Under the pieces are notes generated by a model. The model was given only the letters and a program-made list of their open reading frames with translations, was not told where the DNA came from and ran no database searches. Shown in pieces: positions 59,745-64,000 of a DNA stretch of 64,000 nt. The position numbers and the translations under genes are program-made. The stretch comes from DTU098 sp964498525 (GTDB lineage: Bacteria; Bacillota; Desulfotomaculia; Desulfotomaculales; Pelotomaculaceae). The stretch's first letter is position 1. Each line of letters opens with the position of its first letter. The stretch covers positions 1 through 64,000 of the forward strand of contig CAZCGU010000015.1 in NCBI GenBank assembly GCA_964498525.1. Direction: 5' to 3'.

Positions 59745-62456
59745 TTGCGTTGTAAAGGTTTCGTAATTAAGTTTTGGAGAAACGTGATCCTTGCCGTCCT
59801 GGCGCTCAACCTGGCTTTGCCGTCCTGGGCCGGCGCTTATCAGGAAATCAGCAAGATGACAAGTTCGGAAATCTTAAGCAGGGGAGCTGTTCTGCAAACC
59901 GTTGCCTTGCAAACCACAGAGGGCCCTTTAAATGTATACGTTCTGGAAATAGACTTGCAAGATCCCTATTTAAAGGTGGACACAATTATCGGGGCTGACG
60001 GTACTTTAAACAAGAACCAGACTGTCCTGGAAATGGCCGTGCGTACGGGCGCGGTAGCCGCTATAAACGGCGATTACTTCCAGATGAAGGAGAGTGGGAG
60101 GCCTATAGGCCTGGCCTATCAGGACGGCCGGCTGATAGGGAGTCCCGCCCTGCGCAGCGATATGTACGGCTTTGGACTGACCGGGGATAAAACAACGCTT
60201 CTGGAAATCTTTGAGTTTTTTGGGCAGGTTACCGCCGAAAATCTAAAAAGCTTTCCCCTGTCCGGGATCAATAAGCCGGGCTATCTGTTTATGTCAAGTG
60301 ATTCGTCTGATTGGGAGACCCTCAATCTGTACGATCCCATGTGGGGCGCTACCAGCAGGGGAAAACTCCCGGATCTCACGGACGTAGTGGAAGCCGTTGT
60401 GAGCAAGGGGATTGTACAGGAAGTTCTGGTCGACCAGCCCGGAATACCGATACCTGAGGACGGATTTGTTCTTAAGGGACATGGGCAGGCTGCCAGTTTC
60501 ATCCTGGAAAATCTGCCGGTGGGCTCCAGGGTAAGCTATACATACTCGGTGCAGCCCCGGGGAGAGGAACTCCTGGCTGCCGTGGGAGGTCAGGCCCTTC
60601 TAGTGGAGGACGGGCGTCTCCCGGCCTATTTTACGCAAAATATTGCCGGGAACAACGCCCGTACTGCCGTTGGAATTTCCGGGGATGGTAATACCCTTTA
60701 CCTGGTAACTGTAGAAAAAGAGTCGGCATCCGACGGTACGGTGCTGAGCAGGGGTATGACCCAGGAAGAGCTGGCTGACTTTTTAATCTCCCTGGGTATC
60801 CGGCGTGCCGTCAACCTGGATGGTGGCGGTTCAACGACTCTGGCTGCCCGTCATCTGGGGGATACCGAATCCAGTTTAATTAACCGTCCCCAGGGCCTTT
60901 CCCAGCGTGCGGTGCCTGATGCCATCGGGCTCTTTTCCCTCGCTCCGGGGGGTGAATTAAAGGGTCTTAATGTAAGCGGCCCGGGTGTGATTCTTACCGG
61001 TACGCATGGAGAGTTTTCGGCCAGGGGTTTTGATGAATATTATAACCCTTACCGGGTGGAACCGGCCCAGGTGGAATGGTCGGTTTCCCCCGACACAGCC
61101 GGAATCTTTCAAGGGAATGTTTTTATCCCCGGGACAGGTGGAAGCGCAACAATCACGGCCGGGTACAAGGGCGTGAGCAGCAAGTCAGCAATGCGGGTTA
61201 TCGGTCCCGAGTCCCTGTCCAGTTTGTCGGTGGCGCCGGCTGCGTTGGATCTGGATTCGGGGCAGAGCGCCCAATTCCAGGTAAAGGTAAACACAAACTT
61301 CGGGGAAGTCTTTGACTTAAATGCCCGGGATTTAGAGTGGACCCTGGACAACAGCGAATTGGGCCAAGTTGCAGAGGGCGAATTTACCGCCGCAATGGAA
61401 ATATTCGGTTCGGGGGTTATCCAGGCCTCCTTCCAGGGACTTACCGCAACCGTTCCGGTAACAGTACAGCCCCCTGGCCTGAAGCTGCAGGTTGAACCCG
61501 AAAAAGATTCTGAAATTACCATCGAAGCCGGAGTTCAGGTCCTTTTTCCCGCTGGGAGTGTTGCCGCTCCTGTTGAGTTAAGGCTGACAGCAATTGAGCC
61601 GCCGGCAGGTTTGCCCTCCGGCTGCCTGGCGCTGGGCGCAATACAGATTGAGCCGGCGGTGGGTGAGGAGATAACAAGCCTGGAAATTCCCTGGCAGCTA
61701 TACTGGCGGTACGATGCAGCTGCAATAGCCGGCCGTCCGGCAATCTGGTTGTGGGATGCCGCTGCTGCAAAGTGGCGGGAACAACCGGCAAATGCGGTTC
61801 CGGCAGATCAGGGTGAGGGGACTGTTAATGCCAGGCTTTGGGAATTTGGTCCAGTTATTCTGGTGGACGATCAGCGCTCCGAACCTTCCTTCAGTGATAC
61901 CGGCAAGCACTGGGCTGATAAGGATATCCGCAGCCTGGCGGCCAGGGGGGTGGCCAACGGTTTCCCGGACGGGACCTTCGGCCCCGATCAGAGGGTAACA
62001 AGGGCGCAATTTGTATCCTTACTGGCGGGTGCCCTGCAATGGCCGTCACCGGCAAGTACACCTGGCTTTAAAGATAAAATTCCGGCCTGGGCCGAGCCGG
62101 CAGTGGCTGCTGCGTTTTCCCGGGGAGTAATTACGGGTTACCCCGATGGTACTTTTGCGCCGGAGGCCCGGATTACAAGATGTGAAATGGCGGTGATGCT
62201 CAGCCGGGCGCTGGGTCTGAAAGAAATAAAAGAACTTGAAATACCCCATGGGCAGGACGAACTAGAGGCGCTGCCAAAGCCGGTGAAATATAAAGATTCC
62301 AACTCTGTTCCGGAATTTGCCCGGGATGACGTGGCCAAAGTCTCTGCAGCCGGACTGTTTCAGGGAAGTGACGGACTCTTCAGGCCGCTTGACGGGGCCA
62401 CCCGGGCAGAAACAGCGGCAGTTGTTAACAGGCTGATTAGCTGGTGGGTAAAATAG
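59745..62456 (+). CDS. Secreted phosphodiester glycosidase (NAGPA-like) with three SLH domains
   Basis: The 903-residue protein has a signal peptide (WRNVILAVLALNLALPSWAGA), an NAGPA-like phosphodiester glycosidase domain (about residues 50-400, with AAINGDYFQM and NLDGGGSTTLA), a Big/Ig-like region (about 410-700), and three SLH repeats at the C-terminus (FSDTGKHWADKDI, FKDKIPAWAEPAV, and YKDSNSVPEFARDDV). SLH domains bind secondary cell-wall polymers, so the enzyme is anchored at the surface. The domain removes N-acetylglucosamine from phosphodiesters; the local substrate is unknown. TTG start seven bases after GAGGGGG. Confidence 0.88.
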   Translation: MRCKGFVIKFWRNVILAVLALNLALPSWAGAYQEISKMTSSEILSRGAVLQTVALQTTEGPLNVYVLEIDLQDPYLKVDTIIGADGTLNKNQTVLEMAVRTGAVAAINGDYFQMKESGRPIGLAYQDGRLIGSPALRSDMYGFGLTGDKTTLLEIFEFFGQVTAENLKSFPLSGINKPGYLFMSSDSSDWETLNLYDPMWGATSRGKLPDLTDVVEAVVSKGIVQEVLVDQPGIPIPEDGFVLKGHGQAASFILENLPVGSRVSYTYSVQPRGEELLAAVGGQALLVEDGRLPAYFTQNIAGNNARTAVGISGDGNTLYLVTVEKESASDGTVLSRGMTQEELADFLISLGIRRAVNLDGGGSTTLAARHLGDTESSLINRPQGLSQRAVPDAIGLFSLAPGGELKGLNVSGPGVILTGTHGEFSARGFDEYYNPYRVEPAQVEWSVSPDTAGIFQGNVFIPGTGGSATITAGYKGVSSKSAMRVIGPESLSSLSVAPAALDLDSGQSAQFQVKVNTNFGEVFDLNARDLEWTLDNSELGQVAEGEFTAAMEIFGSGVIQASFQGLTATVPVTVQPPGLKLQVEPEKDSEITIEAGVQVLFPAGSVAAPVELRLTAIEPPAGLPSGCLALGAIQIEPAVGEEITSLEIPWQLYWRYDAAAIAGRPAIWLWDAAAAKWREQPANAVPADQGEGTVNARLWEFGPVILVDDQRSEPSFSDTGKHWADKDIRSLAARGVANGFPDGTFGPDQRVTRAQFVSLLAGALQWPSPASTPGFKDKIPAWAEPAVAAAFSRGVITGYPDGTFAPEARITRCEMAVMLSRALGLKEIKELEIPHGQDELEALPKPVKYKDSNSVPEFARDDVAKVSAAGLFQGSDGLFRPLDGATRAETAAVVNRLISWWVK

Positions 62457-62585
62457 CCGAATTTAAAGGAATTTAAAAGCATACAATTGTTAAACCTTTT
62501 ATAACCTTTTCTTGTAAACAGGCAAATATTTTATTCAGGTGCAGGATATCAAAATATTTTAGAGAAAATAAAAATAAAAATACAG

Positions 62586-62755
62586 ATCGGTCAGCAGGTG
62601 CCCGTTAAGGGAGAATAGGGAATCAGGTGTAAGGCCTGAGCGGTCCCGCCACTGTTACCGGGAGCAGGCCGCATTGACGCCACCGGTGTTTGCCGGGAAG
62701 GCTGCGGCAAGCGATGATCGAAAGCCAGGAGACCTGCCTGCTGTTAATTGCCCCC
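62586..62755 (+). promoter_or_regulatory. Cobalamin (B12) riboswitch
   Basis: The conserved pieces of the adenosylcobalamin class are in order: GGTGCCCGTTAAGGGAGAAT (62598-62617), then GGGAATCAGGTG, GAGCGGTCCCGCCACTGT, and the 3' GCCAGGAGACCTGCCTGC box (62723-62740). It precedes a terminator and cobT, so it probably shuts off cobT when B12 is plentiful. Confidence 0.92.
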
Positions 62756-62793
62756 TGTGGTGTGAAGGGGTATCCGATGGATGATGGAAAAGT

Positions 62794-62825
62794 CCACGGC
62801 CTTTTTTAAGGCTGTGGTTTTTTTA
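62794..62825 (+). terminator. Terminator of the cobalamin riboswitch
   Basis: CCACGGCC (62794-62801) pairs with GGCTGTGG (62810-62817), then a T run. It is the expression platform of the riboswitch. Confidence 0.8.
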
Positions 62826-62867
62826 TAACGCAAGACCTGGCAAATATTAAATTATTAGGAGGGGATC

Positions 62868-63941
62868 ATGATGCTGCTGCAAAGGACAATGAAGATGATT
62901 GGCGCTTTGGACAAAGGAGCTATGGAACAGGCCCAAAAACACCTGGACAGTTTGATTAAACCGCCGGGAAGCCTGGGCGTCCTGGAGGAAATAGCTGTGC
63001 GCCTGGCCGGTATCACCGGTGTTGCCAGACCTGTAATCAAGGATAAGGTGGTAATTGTTATGGGAGGTGACCACGGTGTGGTGGCGGAAGGGGTGAGTAT
63101 TGCGCCCCAGGAGGTTACGGCCCAGATGCTGACTGCAATTGTTACCGGGGTCGCCGGGGTTGGTGTCCTGGCCAAACATGCGGGGGCCCGCCTGGTTGTG
63201 GTTGACGTGGGTGTTGCCGGGCCCCTGGACTTTCCGGGAGTACAGCAACGAAAAGTAAGGGCCGGAACCGGCAATATCACCGCCGGGCCTGCCATGGACC
63301 GGGAGGAAGCGGTTCGCGCCCTGGAAGTGGGGATAGATGTCGTCAACAGGGAAATTGACAGGGGAGCCGGCCTCCTGGCTGTCGGTGACATGGGGATTGG
63401 CAACACGACAGCCAGCAGCGCCATTCTAGCGGCTCTGGGCGGCTATCAAGCCGGGGAGGTGACCGGAAGGGGGACTTTAGTCAACAATGAAGTTATGGCT
63501 CGTAAGGCGTGGGCCATTCAACAGGCGCTGGAAGTCAATCAGCCCGACCCCTGTGACGGTCTGGATGTTTTAGCAAAGGTGGGGGGTCTGGAAATAGCCG
63601 GACTGGCCGGGGTTATCCTGGGCGCCGCGGCACGGCGGGTTCCCGTTCTGATTGATGGTTTTATCACCACCGCATCGGCCCTGATAGCCGGCAGTTTACA
63701 GCCGGAAGTCCGCCAGTTCATGATTGCCTCGCATCTTTCCCAGGAGCAGGGGCACCGGTTAATGCTGGAGATGTTGGAGCTGGCGCCGGTTATCCACCTG
63801 AAAATGAGGCTGGGTGAAGGTACCGGGGCTGCCCTGGCCATGCATCTCATTGAGGCCTCAACAAAAATTATGAACGAAATGGCATCCTTTCAAGATGCGG
63901 GTGTTTCCGCCCTGGATGAGGGTAAAACATTAAAACCATAG
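62868..63941 (+). CDS. cobT: Nicotinate-nucleotide-dimethylbenzimidazole phosphoribosyltransferase
   Basis: CobT makes alpha-ribazole phosphate for the lower ligand of cobalamin. The 357-residue protein has LIKPPGSLGVLEEIA near residue 30, VMGGDHGVVAEGVS, GDMGIGNTTASSA, and the catalytic-Glu segment RLGEGTGAALAMHLIE near the C-terminus. ATG at 62868 or 62871 (both follow AGGAGGGG). It is controlled by the riboswitch just upstream and is probably the first gene of a cobalamin operon. Confidence 0.95.
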   Translation: MMLLQRTMKMIGALDKGAMEQAQKHLDSLIKPPGSLGVLEEIAVRLAGITGVARPVIKDKVVIVMGGDHGVVAEGVSIAPQEVTAQMLTAIVTGVAGVGVLAKHAGARLVVVDVGVAGPLDFPGVQQRKVRAGTGNITAGPAMDREEAVRALEVGIDVVNREIDRGAGLLAVGDMGIGNTTASSAILAALGGYQAGEVTGRGTLVNNEVMARKAWAIQQALEVNQPDPCDGLDVLAKVGGLEIAGLAGVILGAAARRVPVLIDGFITTASALIAGSLQPEVRQFMIASHLSQEQGHRLMLEMLELAPVIHLKMRLGEGTGAALAMHLIEASTKIMNEMASFQDAGVSALDEGKTLKP

Positions 63942-63952
63942 GTGTTCCATAA

Positions 63953-64000
63953 ATGTTTACGGAGAGTTTTAAACAGGCCCTATGGCCTTTGAGTTGTTTT
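63953..64000 (+). CDS. Start of a further gene, possibly cobalamin-related (partial)
   Basis: An ATG at 63953, 8 bases after AGGTG, opens a frame MFTESFKQALWPLSCF that runs off the window. Its position 11 bases after cobT suggests a cobalamin gene such as cobS, but 16 residues are too few to identify it. Confidence 0.35.
   Translation, partial: MFTESFKQALWPLSCF

Overview
The window looks like a chromosomal segment of a spore-forming, anaerobic Firmicute of the Desulfotomaculum/Pelotomaculum type (Peptococcaceae sensu lato). The grounds are an endospore gene set (spoIIP-like, YIEGIA, spoIVA), an IspH-ribosomal protein S1 fusion, the Bacillus/Clostridia order cmk-S1-der-plsY-gpsA-spoIVA, strong Shine-Dalgarno sites with many TTG/GTG starts, and a moderately high G+C content judged by eye. 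This placement is inference from gene content. I see no rRNA, tRNA, CRISPR array, insertion sequence or prophage.

Layout. (1) 1-5761: a sigma-A promoter and a long structured leader with a terminator precede aroF-tyrA-aroA (shikimate/tyrosine branch), followed by cmk and plsC. (2) 5851-18613: ispH-rpsA, then a tightly overlapping sporulation run (DUF1614, SpoIIP-like, YIEGIA, its small partner, two DUF3189 proteins), a DUF512 radical SAM protein, der, plsY, gpsA and spoIVA with a sigma-E-like promoter. (3) 18914-23106: pheB-hom-thrB-lysC (threonine/aspartate family) from a clear sigma-A promoter. (4) 23298-32810: an MFS exporter and an archaeal-type phosphoglycerate mutase on the minus strand, then an AtuA/DUF1446 protein, an ArsB/NhaD-type transporter and DUF4387, a secreted stalk-domain protein and DUF1847. 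(5) 33080-42089: adhE; then a minus-strand metal block with a DtxR-type regulator, split FeoB, FeoA, a Zn/Cd/Pb-type P-ATPase and its ArsR/CadC-like repressor. (6) 42238-53022: two-gene ADP-forming acyl-CoA synthetase, a hydrolase, nitroreductase, signal peptidase, Fsr-like MFS, deacetylase-like protein, Nudix, NAD synthetase, a tiny Cys-rich peptide, and a class II aldolase with an unknown partner. (7) 53327-64000: a second ArsB/NhaD paralogue, a broken glutamate racemase, several small proteins, a zinc-motif protein, a half-size TauE/SafE protein, a YchF-type GTPase, an SLH-anchored phosphodiester glycosidase, then a cobalamin riboswitch with cobT and the start of another gene.

Most notable observations. 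(a) A 24-residue Cys-rich peptide (51634-51708, minus), preceded by a 26-bp promoter/operator element matching 22 of 26 bases of the one in front of the CadC-like repressor, 30 bp from the start codon in both cases: an apparent metal-regulated mini-regulon. (b) A roughly 150-nt multi-helix domain closed by a long-range stem, followed by an intrinsic terminator, ahead of aroF-tyrA-aroA: a candidate riboswitch that I cannot assign to a known class. (c) An NAD synthetase whose glutaminase domain has Gly where the catalytic Cys should be. (d) A truncated, frameshifted glutamate racemase that has also lost its active-site Cys. (e) An AtuA-transporter-DUF4387 cluster of unknown substrate.
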